Source: Aliishimia sp963721175
GTDB lineage: Bacteria; Pseudomonadota; Alphaproteobacteria; Rhodobacterales; Rhodobacteraceae
DNA length: 64,000 nt
Direction: 5' to 3'
NCBI GenBank assembly: GCA_963721175.1
Contig: CAVRIG010000001.1
Span: 80,797 to 144,796, forward strand
This document shows, in pieces, positions 16,692 through 24,782 of the stretch; the stretch's first letter is position 1; each line of letters starts with the position of its first letter. The translations under genes were made by a program, and so were the position numbers. Below the pieces are notes generated by a model. The model searched no databases. It saw nothing but the letters and a program-made list of their open reading frames with translations, and had not been told where the DNA came from.

Positions 16692-17687
16692 GTGAAATCA
16701 AATCCCGGGCCGGGGCCGGACATCGGCAATATGCAGGAGGATGCGACGGCAACCGCGCCGTCCGAGACCGACGCGGACTCTCGGATCTGCGTGATCGTGA
16801 ACCTCAAGTCAGGTAAGCAGCGGGGCGAAAGCGAGGTCTCGAGGCTGCGCGAGGAATTCGGCAGATACGGTCTCGAGGTCAGGATCGAGGATTTCGAGCC
16901 GGGGACCGACGCGGTCGCGTTGACCAGGGACATGGTCGAAGCGGGCCACAAGACGATCGTGGCCGCGGGTGGCGACGGCACGATTGCCGGCGTCGTCGGC
17001 GCGCTCGAAGGCACTGGGTGCAAGCTGGGTGTGCTTCCCATGGGCACGTTCAACTACTTCGCACGCTCGCTCGACATCCCCCTCGATCTGAGCGACGCGG
17101 TCCGGGTCATCGCCGACGGCCATACCCGCCCACTCTCCATCGCGACGGCGAACGACGAGGTTTTCCTCAACAACGCCAATTTCGGCCTCTACCCCCAGAT
17201 CCTCAAGACCCGCGAACAAACCTATGCGTTCTGGGGGCGCGGCAAGCTTGCCGCCTACTGGTCGGTCCTCAAGACGCTCTTCAGGGGCCCGCGCCTGCTG
17301 TCGCTGCGCATACGCACGGACGACGAAGAGCTGCAGGTGCGCACGCCAATGGCGTTCGTGTTCAACAACGCGTTTCAGTTGCGCCGTATGGAGCTGGAGG
17401 GGGCGGACTGCCTCGAGAACGGGCGGCTGGCGCTTCTTTATGCGCCGGACCGCGGCCGGGGCGGCCTGTTTCTGAGCACCCTCGCCATGGTGCTCGGAAT
17501 CGCGCGGAAGGAAAGGGATTTCCACCTCGTCTGCTCGCGCGCCTTCGAGATCGAGGCGAAGCAGAAATTCCTCAAGGTCGCCCGGGACGGCGAGCGCGAA
17601 ACGATGATGTGCCCGCTTCGCATCCGCCTGAAGGACCAGACACTAGACACCTACGTGCCCGAAGGCAGCGATGACGAGGCCCGATGA
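16692..17687 (+). CDS. Diacylglycerol kinase-family lipid kinase
   Basis: A 331-residue protein of the DAGK_cat/YegS/sphingosine kinase-like family, which phosphorylates lipid hydroxyls with ATP. Landmarks: VIVNLKSGKQRG near residue 34, the nucleotide-binding AAGGDGTIAGVVGAL, and PMGTFNYFARSLDIP, where canonical members have GTxNdfAR. The start is taken at GTG 16692 with GAGGAAG upstream; an in-frame ATG at 16731 with a shorter N terminus is equally possible. The gene overlaps the following phosphoesterase gene by four bases, so the two are co-translated. The lipid substrate is not determinable. It faces the stress-regulated coiled-coil gene across a spacer with EcfG-like elements. Confidence 0.87.
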   Translation: MKSNPGPGPDIGNMQEDATATAPSETDADSRICVIVNLKSGKQRGESEVSRLREEFGRYGLEVRIEDFEPGTDAVALTRDMVEAGHKTIVAAGGDGTIAGVVGALEGTGCKLGVLPMGTFNYFARSLDIPLDLSDAVRVIADGHTRPLSIATANDEVFLNNANFGLYPQILKTREQTYAFWGRGKLAAYWSVLKTLFRGPRLLSLRIRTDDEELQVRTPMAFVFNNAFQLRRMELEGADCLENGRLALLYAPDRGRGGLFLSTLAMVLGIARKERDFHLVCSRAFEIEAKQKFLKVARDGERETMMCPLRIRLKDQTLDTYVPEGSDDEAR

Positions 17688-18493
17688 GACGGCTCGTGCA
17701 TCTCTCCGACCTGCATTTCGGTCGCGAGCGTCCGGAATTGCTCGATCCCCTGATCGAGCAGATCAACGACCTCGCGCCCGATCTCGTCGCGATTTCCGGC
17801 GATCTCACGCAGCGGGCGAGGCACAGCCAGTTCCGGCGCGCGCGTGAGCTGATCGACCGACTGGAAAGCGAGGTCCTCGTGGTTCCGGGAAACCACGACA
17901 CGCCGCTCGACAACGTGTTCGAGAGGGTGATGACGCCGTTCCGCCGCTACAAGAAATGGATCTCCCGCGATCTGGAGCCGCAGGTGAAGGACGGTGAATG
18001 GACCGTGGTCGGCATCAACACGGTCAATCCCCTGGGCTGGCAAAGTGGCTGGTTCGACAGGCATGACATCGCCACGGTGCGGAAGGCGTTCGAGGCCACG
18101 GAACCCGGCAGTTTCCGGATCATCGTCGTGCATCATCCCATGGAACACCTCCCGGGCGAGCAGAAGAAGCTGATGCGCGGGGCGGGCAAGGCGATCGGCG
18201 AACTGGCGGACCTGCAGACCGATGTCGTCCTCTCCGGGCATCTGCACAGTTGGCGCGCGGATCTCTTCGCCAGTCGCGTCGATCACCCGTCGCTGTTGCA
18301 GGTCCATGCCGGAACCGGGCTCTCGCACCGCCTGCGCGGCGAGGAGAACGACTACAACCTGCTGACCTTCGACCAGGATCGCGTGAGCGTGGAGCGCTTC
18401 GCCTGCGAGGATCCCGAAAACTGTTACAGCATGGTCGTTCGGGTAGATTTCCAGCGTGACGAGGACGGCTGGATTCCGGTCGATCCGCCCTGA
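17684..18493 (+). CDS. Calcineurin-like metallophosphoesterase
   Basis: A 269-residue protein with the complete set of metallophosphoesterase motifs: DLHFG (residues 9-13), GDLTQ, GNHD, VVHHP and GHLHSW. These coordinate the two metal ions of this superfamily, whose members act on cyclic nucleotides, phospholipids or phosphoproteins. There is no signal peptide. The ATG overlaps the stop of the lipid kinase gene (ATGA), suggesting that kinase and phosphatase act on related lipid or nucleotide substrates (inference). It is convergent with the metallopeptidase gene, ending 10 bases from it. Confidence 0.9.
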   Translation: MRRLVHLSDLHFGRERPELLDPLIEQINDLAPDLVAISGDLTQRARHSQFRRARELIDRLESEVLVVPGNHDTPLDNVFERVMTPFRRYKKWISRDLEPQVKDGEWTVVGINTVNPLGWQSGWFDRHDIATVRKAFEATEPGSFRIIVVHHPMEHLPGEQKKLMRGAGKAIGELADLQTDVVLSGHLHSWRADLFASRVDHPSLLQVHAGTGLSHRLRGEENDYNLLTFDQDRVSVERFACEDPENCYSMVVRVDFQRDEDGWIPVDPP

Positions 18494-18503
18494 GGCGTCC
18501 CGC

Positions 18504-19475
18504 TCAACCGGGCCGTTGCGATCCGCCGCCGCGCAGCCAGCGGAGCACGAATTCCAGTTTCTGACGGTACGCCTCGCAGAGCACGAAGGGGTAGAGGTCC
18601 GGCAGGCCCATCGACCTGTTGACGAGATTGCTCCCGACGGCAATTGCGGTGGCGACGTTCAGGAGGGTGGCGAGGTCCGGCTCGTGATAGGGATCCCAGC
18701 CGGCACCGGGGATCTCCGGCGTGGAGAAACCGGTCGCGAGAAAGCTGTCCGTGATGTCGATGAGGTGCAGCAGATGCGCGGTGGTTTCCGCCCAATCCTC
18801 ATGCGGGTGTGCCGCGGCATAGGGAGTCAGGAAATGGTTCTGCCAGTCCGGTGGAGGTCCATTCCCGTAGTATGTCTCCAGCGCGGTGGTGTAGTCCGAC
18901 CGTTCGTCGCCGAAGAGGGCGCGAAACGCGTCCGTAAATCCCGGAACGATGCCGAGCCGCCACCACAGGAAATGCGCGATCTCGTGGCGCATGTGCCCGA
19001 TCATCGTGCGATAGCGTTCGGCGAGTGCTGCGCGTCGGGCGATCCGGACCACGGGATCGGATTCCTCGATGCTGATCGTCAGGACACCGTTGGCATGTCC
19101 CATGACGACCGGGTTCACGCCCTCGGCCAGCATGTGAAACACCGGGACCGGACCGGTATCGGCCGGCGCGAACCAGTTCCAGTTCCTGAGATTGTCGAGA
19201 ACCCACCGTTTGGCCGCCTCCGCATTTGCCCAGTTCCCGATGGCGCCCGGCATCGAGAGGTCGGGCGAGAGCGAGGTCATCGCGCAGGCCTCGCACAGGC
19301 TGCCGGCTGGCGTGGCCACCCAGTTGCAGCTGATGCGGTCACGATTGGCACAGAAAGTCGCCTCGGTCAGGAATGCTTTCCTGTTCGGATCGTAGGCCAC
19401 GGCCATGCCGTCCTGCGACGTGAGATTGTCGAAGTAGAGGATTCCGGTGCCCGTGGGATTCGGAAAGAGGCGCAT
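18504..19475 (-). CDS. Putative zinc-binding metallopeptidase with N-terminal zinc ribbon (peptidase_Mx type)
   Basis: A 323-residue protein. The N-terminal 65 residues carry a Cys pattern consistent with a zinc ribbon (FCANRDRISCNW, then LCEACAM). The catalytic zincin motif HEIAHFLWW is at about residue 165 with a downstream DERSDYTTALETYYGNG, and AHPHEDWAETTAHLLHLID matches the glycine/aspartate part of the family. This corresponds to the uncharacterised putative zinc-binding metallopeptidase family (PF15887). There is no signal peptide. It is monocistronic, reading away from the egt genes. The protease substrate is unknown. Confidence 0.82.
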   Translation of the reverse strand: MRLFPNPTGTGILYFDNLTSQDGMAVAYDPNRKAFLTEATFCANRDRISCNWVATPAGSLCEACAMTSLSPDLSMPGAIGNWANAEAAKRWVLDNLRNWNWFAPADTGPVPVFHMLAEGVNPVVMGHANGVLTISIEESDPVVRIARRAALAERYRTMIGHMRHEIAHFLWWRLGIVPGFTDAFRALFGDERSDYTTALETYYGNGPPPDWQNHFLTPYAAAHPHEDWAETTAHLLHLIDITDSFLATGFSTPEIPGAGWDPYHEPDLATLLNVATAIAVGSNLVNRSMGLPDLYPFVLCEAYRQKLEFVLRWLRGGGSQRPG

Positions 19476-19782
19476 CGGATCTCCTGACTTGAGTTGGCCG
19501 TCGAAGTCCCGCTGGCGTCGGCAAGACTTGCGTCGCCTTCCCGTGGTCGGTCCTGCGCCAGGGCGCGGCGGCGGTGAGCGACCGGCCCGGCGGTGTCTGG
19601 ATCTACATCATCAATTCGCTCGCACCGCAATCGCCGAAGGTCCGTCGTCGCATCGGCCGGCGGACATACACCCGCAGAGTGCGCACCTTTTGGGCAGTGT
19701 GCGACAGGGGCGAAAATGTTCGTTCCTGTAGGGAACGATTTCGCCTCCCGCGTGTTTTTTTGTCCCTGATTGGAGGATTTCT
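19476..19782. other. Divergent intergenic region before egtB
   Basis: This 307-base spacer separates the metallopeptidase (minus) and egtB (plus). I see no gene in it. Notable content: the inverted repeat at 19721-19737, a T-rich stretch at 19753-19761, and the ribosome site GGAGG at 19774-19778 before the egtB ATG. The EcfG-like GGAAC at 19732 has no good CGTT partner. Confidence 0.4.
19721..19737. repeat. Inverted repeat upstream of egtB (possible operator)
   Basis: CGTTCC (19721-19726), five-base spacer TGTAG, GGAACG (19732-19737); a further T/A pair flanks it. It lies 45 bases upstream of the egtB start codon, a position suited to regulation. The cognate regulator is unknown. It is not an alphaproteobacterial SOS box, which is a direct GTTC-N7-GTTC repeat. 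Confidence 0.45.
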
Positions 19783-21030
19783 ATGACGAACACTGCGGCG
19801 GCACTCGCTCCAAACGAAGCGCACTCCCTGTTCAGCAACGTCAGGAAACGGTCGGAAACTCTCGCCGAACCGCTCGTGCCCGAGGACATGATGCTCCAGT
19901 CGATGGAGGATGCGAGCCCGGTGAAGTGGCACCTGGCGCACACGACATGGTTCTTCGAGGAGTTCATCCTCAAGCCGCACTGTCCAGACTACCAGTCCTT
20001 GGACGACCGTTTCGCCTTCCTCTTCAACTCCTACTACGTGCAAGCCGGTCCGCGCCACGCGCGCGACAAGCGGGCGATGATTTCGCGCCCGGACGGTGCC
20101 GCGGTCTTCGCCTACCGGTCCCACGTCGACGACGCGCTCCAGGATCTGCTGGATTCTGGGCGGAACGATGCGGACCTGATCGCCGACCTCGTGGAACTGG
20201 GCTGCCATCACGAGATGCAGCATCAGGAGTTGCTGGTGACCGACCTGCTGCACGGCTTCTCCCACAACCCGCTGCTGCCGGCCTACCGCGATCCCGAGCC
20301 GATGCCGGTGAGCGAGGAGGTGGCGCTGACCTTCACGTGCCATGAGGGCGGACTTCTCGAGATCGGGCATGACGGTCCCGGTTTCGCCTATGATTGCGAA
20401 GGCCCACGCCACCGGATCTGGCTCGACCCGTTCCGGATCGCGGACCGGCCGGTGACCAACCGCGACTGGATCAACTTCATGGACGATGGCGGGTATTCGA
20501 TCCCCACGCTGTGGCTCATGGACGGGTGGGCCTGCTGCCAGAAGGAAGACTGGGACGCGCCGCTCTACTGGTGGCGGCAGGATGACGAATGGTGGACCTA
20601 CACGCTGCGCGGCCCGCAGCCGGTAAATCTCGACGCGCCGGTCTGCCATGTCAGCTACTACGAGGCCGACGCCTTCGCCCGGTGGTCCAGCTGCCGCCTG
20701 CCGACGGAAGCCGAGTGGGAGGTGGCGTTCCGCGACCGCCCGATCCACGGCAATTTCCTCGATGACGGTCAGTTGAGACCGCTGCCGAACGGGGGGCCGT
20801 GGGGGGACGTGTGGGAATGGACGCAGAGCCCGTTCACGCCCTATCCGGGCTTCCGCCCGCCCGAAGGCGCGCTGGGGGAGTACAACGGCAAGTTCATGGC
20901 CAACCAGTTTGTCCTGCGCGGCGGCTCCTGTGCCACGCCCGCGGCCCAGATGCGCCCGACCTATCGCAATTTCTTCTACCCGCATCAGCGGTGGCAGATG
21001 CTCGGCCTGCGTCTGGCGGAGGACCGCTGA
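19783..21030 (+). CDS. egtB: Ergothioneine biosynthesis protein EgtB (hercynylcysteine sulfoxide synthase)
   Basis: A 415-residue non-haem iron sulfoxide synthase that joins a thiol donor to hercynine using O2. The N-terminal DinB-like domain supplies the iron ligands: HLAHTTWFFEEF near residue 50 and HHEMQHQELL near 147. The C-terminal formylglycine-generating-enzyme-like domain shows PVTNRDWINFM, RLPTEAEWEVA, VWEWTQSPF and RGGSCATP. Length and order match EgtB. The substrate-binding segment WALYWWRQ-like (PLYWWRQDDEWW) is present. It is followed one base later by egtD, the usual two-gene unit. No egtC or egtE is adjacent; many proteobacteria use cysteine and a lyase encoded elsewhere. Confidence 0.95.
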   Translation: MTNTAAALAPNEAHSLFSNVRKRSETLAEPLVPEDMMLQSMEDASPVKWHLAHTTWFFEEFILKPHCPDYQSLDDRFAFLFNSYYVQAGPRHARDKRAMISRPDGAAVFAYRSHVDDALQDLLDSGRNDADLIADLVELGCHHEMQHQELLVTDLLHGFSHNPLLPAYRDPEPMPVSEEVALTFTCHEGGLLEIGHDGPGFAYDCEGPRHRIWLDPFRIADRPVTNRDWINFMDDGGYSIPTLWLMDGWACCQKEDWDAPLYWWRQDDEWWTYTLRGPQPVNLDAPVCHVSYYEADAFARWSSCRLPTEAEWEVAFRDRPIHGNFLDDGQLRPLPNGGPWGDVWEWTQSPFTPYPGFRPPEGALGEYNGKFMANQFVLRGGSCATPAAQMRPTYRNFFYPHQRWQMLGLRLAEDR

Positions 21031-21031
21031 T

Positions 21032-21973
21032 TTGGACAAGCCTGTCGTTTCGAACCGGGCGCTCCTCCGGGACGCGCTCGACGGCCTGCGCGCGCTTCCC
21101 AAGCGGATGCACCCGAAATGGTTCTATGACCAGACCGGGAGCGAGATCTTCGAGCAGATCACCGAGCTGCCGGAATATTATCCGACCCGCACGGAGGTCT
21201 CGATCCTGCGCGCCGAGATCGGCACGCTGGCGCGCCACGTCCCCGACGGCGCGGCACTGATCGAGCTTGGCAGCGGCGCGAGCACGAAGACCTGCATCCT
21301 GCTCGACGCTCTGGATCGCCTCGGCGTCTATGTGCCGGTCGATGTCTCGGGCGACTTCCTGCATCGCATCGCCGATGAGCTGGATCGCCGTTATCCCGAC
21401 CTCGAGGTCTCGCCGCTGGTGGGCGATTTCCTGGGGGAGCTCGCGCTTCCGCCCATCGCGGCCGGACGGCCGAAGGTGGCCTTCTTCCCCGGCTCCACCA
21501 TCGGCAATCTGGAGCCGGACGAGGCTCGGGAGCTGCTTGGGCGTGTCAGGGCGTGGCCGGACATCACCGCCTTCATCCTCGGCGTGGACCTCGTCAAGGA
21601 TCCCCACACGCTGATCCGCGCCTATGACGACAGCGCGGGCGTGACGGCGGATTTCAACCGCAACCTGCTCCATCGCCTCAATGCGGAGGCGGGGGCCGAT
21701 TTCGACGTCGCGGGCTTCGACCACGAGGCACGGTGGAACGCCGATGCCGCCCGTATCGAGATGCACCTGGTGAGCAGGAGGGCGCAGACCGTCCACCTCG
21801 ACGGCAGGTCCATCGCGTTTGCCGAAGGCGAGAGCATCCACACGGAGAACAGCCACAAGTACACGCGCGACGCCGTGGAAGACATGGCTGCGGGTGCCGG
21901 ATGGCGCGTGGCGGAGTTCCTGACCGACCGCGACGATCTCTTCGCGGTCAGCGTCCTGGAACCTGTGGAGTGA
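21032..21973 (+). CDS. egtD: L-histidine N(alpha)-methyltransferase EgtD
   Basis: A 313-residue SAM-dependent methyltransferase that makes hercynine (trimethylhistidine) from histidine. Characteristic segments: KWFYDQTGSEIFEQITELPE and YYPTRTE near the N terminus, IELGSGASTKT (SAM-binding), VDVSGDFL, and FFPGSTIGNLEPDEA. The start is TTG at 21032, just one base after the egtB stop, with GGCGGAGGA as ribosome site overlapping the egtB end. No nearer ATG fits. Together with egtB it would complete the core of ergothioneine synthesis apart from the final C-S lyase. It is convergent with the BCCT transporter gene. Confidence 0.95.
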   Translation: MDKPVVSNRALLRDALDGLRALPKRMHPKWFYDQTGSEIFEQITELPEYYPTRTEVSILRAEIGTLARHVPDGAALIELGSGASTKTCILLDALDRLGVYVPVDVSGDFLHRIADELDRRYPDLEVSPLVGDFLGELALPPIAAGRPKVAFFPGSTIGNLEPDEARELLGRVRAWPDITAFILGVDLVKDPHTLIRAYDDSAGVTADFNRNLLHRLNAEAGADFDVAGFDHEARWNADAARIEMHLVSRRAQTVHLDGRSIAFAEGESIHTENSHKYTRDAVEDMAAGAGWRVAEFLTDRDDLFAVSVLEPVE

Positions 21974-22016
21974 CCGGCAGGCGGGCCGTTGGCTCGCCCG
22001 CGCCAGTGGCGTTCCG

Positions 22017-23624
22017 CTAGAGCTCGTTGAGCTTTGGCGGTGTGCCGACCTCGACCCAGGAAATCTTCTCCGCCATAAGGGCCTTCAGCAGCGCGAAGAG
22101 CATCGCGAAGATCATCACGAAGATCGGCAGCCCGACGACGGTGATGACCTGTTGCAGCGCGGTCAGCCCGGCGTCGCCCGCCAGCACGATCAGCATCGCC
22201 GCGACCGCACCTTCGGAAACGCCCCAGAACACCCGTTGCCGGGCCGGGCCGGGGTCGGTCTCGCCGGTGCAGAGCATGTCCACCACCAGCGACGCGCTGT
22301 CCGACGAGGTGGCGAAGAAGATCGCCACGATCACCACCGCGAGACCCTGGATCAGCGTCGTGGCCGGAAAGTTCTCGAAGAAGGTGAACATGGCGAATTC
22401 CGGTCCGCGCCCGACCGCCTCGGCGATCTGTCCGGCATTTTCACCAAGCGCTTCGCGCGCGACGGTGCCGATCCCGTCGATCTCCATCGCCGACCAACCG
22501 AAGATCGCGAACCACACGAGCGTGAAGAGCGACGGCGCCAGCAACACACCCAATACGAACTCGCGGATCGTGCGGCCCTTGGAGATCCGCGCCACGAAGA
22601 TGCCGATGAACGGTGACCACGTCACGGTCCAGGCCCAGTAGAACACCGTCCAGCTGCCCTGCCATCCCCATTCGCCTTCGGCGGTATAGCTCGCAAGCAT
22701 GTCGTTCCAGAACGCCATCGGCAGGATGTTGGTAACGTAGATTCCGGCGGTCTCGATGATGCCGCGCAGCAGGAAGATCGTAGAACCGGTCAGCAGAACG
22801 AAGACCATGAGTGCGGTCGCCATGCCGATGTTGATGTTGGAGAGCAGCTTCACGCCCTTGTCGAGACCGACCACGATCGACGTGGTGGCCACCGCCGTCA
22901 GCACTATGATGATGATCACCTTGGTGAGAACATTGTCGGCCATCCCGGTCAGTTCGGTCAGTCCGGCATTGATCTGGCTGGTGCCCAGCCCGATGGAGAC
23001 CGCGACGCCGAAGAGCGTGCCGAGGATCGCGGCGATGTCGATCGCCTTGCCGACGGGTCCGTAGATGCCCTCCTTCAGCAGCGGGTAGAACACGGAGCTC
23101 ACCCGGATCGGCAGGTCGTAGCGATAGATGAAATATGCAAACGCCAATCCCGGCAGGGTGAAGATCGTCCAGGTGTGCAGCCCGAGGTGATAGAGCGAGA
23201 ACCCCATCGCCTGGCGGGCGGCCTGCACCGAATGCGCCTCGGTCTCCGCATAGGGCGGCGAGGAGAAATGCAGGATCGGTTCGGCCACACCCCAGAACAT
23301 CAGCACGGTGCCGATGCCCCCCGCGAACAGCATCGTGAACCACGAGAGGTTGGTATATTCGGGGCGGCTGTCGGGGGACCCGAGCCGGATGTTGCCGAAC
23401 CGGCTGAGCGCGACCCAGATCAGGAAGATCAGCCAGATGTTGACTCCGGATATGAAGAACCACCCCAGGTTCGTGACGACCCATGTCCGCGCGGCGGCAA
23501 AGAAAGCGCCGATCGTTTCCGGCGCGGCGATGAGGGCCACCAGAAAGACGACCATCAGGCCGGCGGACCAGAAAAAGATCGTGGCGTCGGTGCGTAGTCC
23601 GAGGCGTTGGGCGAGGGCGTTCAT
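22017..23624 (-). CDS. BCCT family betaine/carnitine/choline-type transporter
   Basis: A 535-residue polytopic protein with about 12 membrane helices. BCCT hallmarks include WFTMLFAGGIGTVLMFWGVAEP, YHLGLHTWTIFTLPGLAFAY, and the helix-8 signature FYWAWTVTWSPFIGIFVARIS followed by SKGRTIREFVLGVLL. The glycine stretch that in BetP reads GMGIG is GGIGT here, so the ion coupling cannot be assigned. The start ATG at 23624 has GGGAG seven bases upstream; an earlier in-frame ATG at 23651 lacks this. The gene faces egtD tail to tail, 43 bases apart. Substrates of the family are quaternary ammonium or sulfonium compounds. Confidence 0.93.
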   Translation of the reverse strand: MNALAQRLGLRTDATIFFWSAGLMVVFLVALIAAPETIGAFFAAARTWVVTNLGWFFISGVNIWLIFLIWVALSRFGNIRLGSPDSRPEYTNLSWFTMLFAGGIGTVLMFWGVAEPILHFSSPPYAETEAHSVQAARQAMGFSLYHLGLHTWTIFTLPGLAFAYFIYRYDLPIRVSSVFYPLLKEGIYGPVGKAIDIAAILGTLFGVAVSIGLGTSQINAGLTELTGMADNVLTKVIIIIVLTAVATTSIVVGLDKGVKLLSNINIGMATALMVFVLLTGSTIFLLRGIIETAGIYVTNILPMAFWNDMLASYTAEGEWGWQGSWTVFYWAWTVTWSPFIGIFVARISKGRTIREFVLGVLLAPSLFTLVWFAIFGWSAMEIDGIGTVAREALGENAGQIAEAVGRGPEFAMFTFFENFPATTLIQGLAVVIVAIFFATSSDSASLVVDMLCTGETDPGPARQRVFWGVSEGAVAAMLIVLAGDAGLTALQQVITVVGLPIFVMIFAMLFALLKALMAEKISWVEVGTPPKLNEL

Positions 23625-24047
23625 GCTGGTCTCCCTGTCATTCGGCATCATCGTGTCGTGCCGTTTTCGCTCCGAAGGGCGTGCGGATCGGGTCCCTTCG
23701 GAATGTCGATCGTCGAGACATTAACGTCAAAGTTGCAGTTTCGTCGTTGCGAGGCAATCGACGCCGCAGAGTTTTTTCCCAACCAATCAGAGGAATTCCG
23801 ATTAATTCAGCATCCGAGGCCCGCGGCGTCGGATCCGCGCAATCCGCCGCAAGACGGTGCATGGCAGGCGGCAGACGGCCCTGCACCACGTCTGATCTAG
23901 AGACAGGCGAGCAGGTTTTCGCCGAGACGTTCCGTCAAGGCCGCCTGCACAAAATTGCGGCGCCGCGGGTCACGCCGCGAAGGGGTGTGTTGCAGGAAAG
24001 GTCGTTGTGAGGGACCTCGCGCCAGCGCATTTAGCGCGGGATCGGAA
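23625..24047. other. Intergenic region between BCCT transporter and XRE-cupin regulator
   Basis: No recognised gene lies in these 423 bases. The part proximal to the BCCT gene (23715-23810) is relatively AT-rich and should hold its promoter. It contains an inverted repeat GAATT-N6-AATTC (23793-23808) that could be an operator. The part next to the regulator gene contains short open frames without ribosome sites or recognisable similarity; I do not call them. Confidence 0.4.
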
Positions 24048-24668
24048 TCAGTCGTGTCCAGCTTCGCCCTGCGCGGCAGGCCGGCCGCCGCCGTCGCACA
24101 CCACCAGAATCCGCGCATCCCGGTCGCCGTCGGATGCATAGAGATGCCCGATACTGCTGTCGAAATAGATGCTGTCGCCTTGCGCCAACCGCACAGCCTC
24201 GCGGCCTTCGAGGTGGACCGTGACCACGCCGTCCAGCACGATCAGGAATTCCTGCCCGCCATGGCGGACGAATTCATCGAACTGGTGCAGTTCGCGCGCC
24301 TTGAGGGTGCCCATCATCGGTCGCATCGACTTGTTCCACAGATCGGCGAACAGCATCTCGTAGACGTAGTTCCGCGTCTCCTGCCGCTCGAATTCGCCGT
24401 TGCGCGCGATCGCGAAACTGCCGGGGGCGAAGCCTTGGCCATCGTCCGAGAAAAACGCGGACATGTCGCAGCCGAGGCCACCGGCGAGTTGCGAGAGCCG
24501 GTCGTAGGTCAGGGCGATCAGTCCACGCTCCGCCTTGGAAATGGTCGAAATCGCCAGCCCGGAGCGCGCGGAGAGATCCGCAAGCGTCCAGTTGCGCTCG
24601 CAGCGCAGGCGGCGCACGCGCTGCCCGAAAAGGGCGCGATCGTTGCTTTGGGGGGGCTCCATGTCCAT
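24048..24668 (-). CDS. XRE-family transcriptional regulator with C-terminal cupin domain
   Basis: A 206-residue one-component regulator. The N-terminal HTH_3 domain (about residues 12-70) includes LADLSARSGLAISTISKAER, the helix-turn-helix. The C-terminal cupin (about 115-190) includes HGGQEFLIVLDGVVTVHLEG and GDSIYFDSSIGHLYASDGD, probably a sensor for a small metabolite. The start is taken at ATG 24668; ATG 24662 is also possible. It is divergent from the oxidase-TRAP-MlrC operon, and two palindromes (24710-24747) lie in the 114-base spacer. It most likely controls both itself and the operon; whether as repressor or activator is not visible. Confidence 0.9.
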   Translation of the reverse strand: MDMEPPQSNDRALFGQRVRRLRCERNWTLADLSARSGLAISTISKAERGLIALTYDRLSQLAGGLGCDMSAFFSDDGQGFAPGSFAIARNGEFERQETRNYVYEMLFADLWNKSMRPMMGTLKARELHQFDEFVRHGGQEFLIVLDGVVTVHLEGREAVRLAQGDSIYFDSSIGHLYASDGDRDARILVVCDGGGRPAAQGEAGHD

Positions 24669-24709
24669 GAGTGGAGCATAGGTCCGCGCCGGGTTCGTGC
24701 AAACTTGAA

Positions 24710-24747
24710 TTTTCCGATGGGAAAAATCTCCTTTTCCGATCGGAAAA
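24710..24747. promoter_or_regulatory. Two tandem palindromic operators for the XRE-cupin regulator
   Basis: TTTTCCGATCGGAAAA at 24732-24747 is a perfect 16-base palindrome. TTTTCCGATGGGAAAA at 24710-24725 is the same sequence with one change. Their start-to-start distance is 22 bases, two turns of the helix, so two dimers would bind the same face. They sit 42 bases from the regulator start and 36 bases from the oxidase start. The regulator identity is inferred from position. Confidence 0.75.
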
Positions 24748-24782
24748 TTGTGTTAGCGTTTTCAAGGGAGGGACGGATTGGC

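Noticed and set aside
19721..19737. SOS (LexA) box before egtB
   Set aside because: Alphaproteobacterial LexA sites are direct GTTC-N7-GTTC repeats; this is an inverted repeat.
21981..22001. Hairpin GCGGGC-N9-GCCCGC between egtD and the BCCT gene as a terminator
   Set aside because: No T-run on either side; GC-rich chance pairing cannot be excluded.
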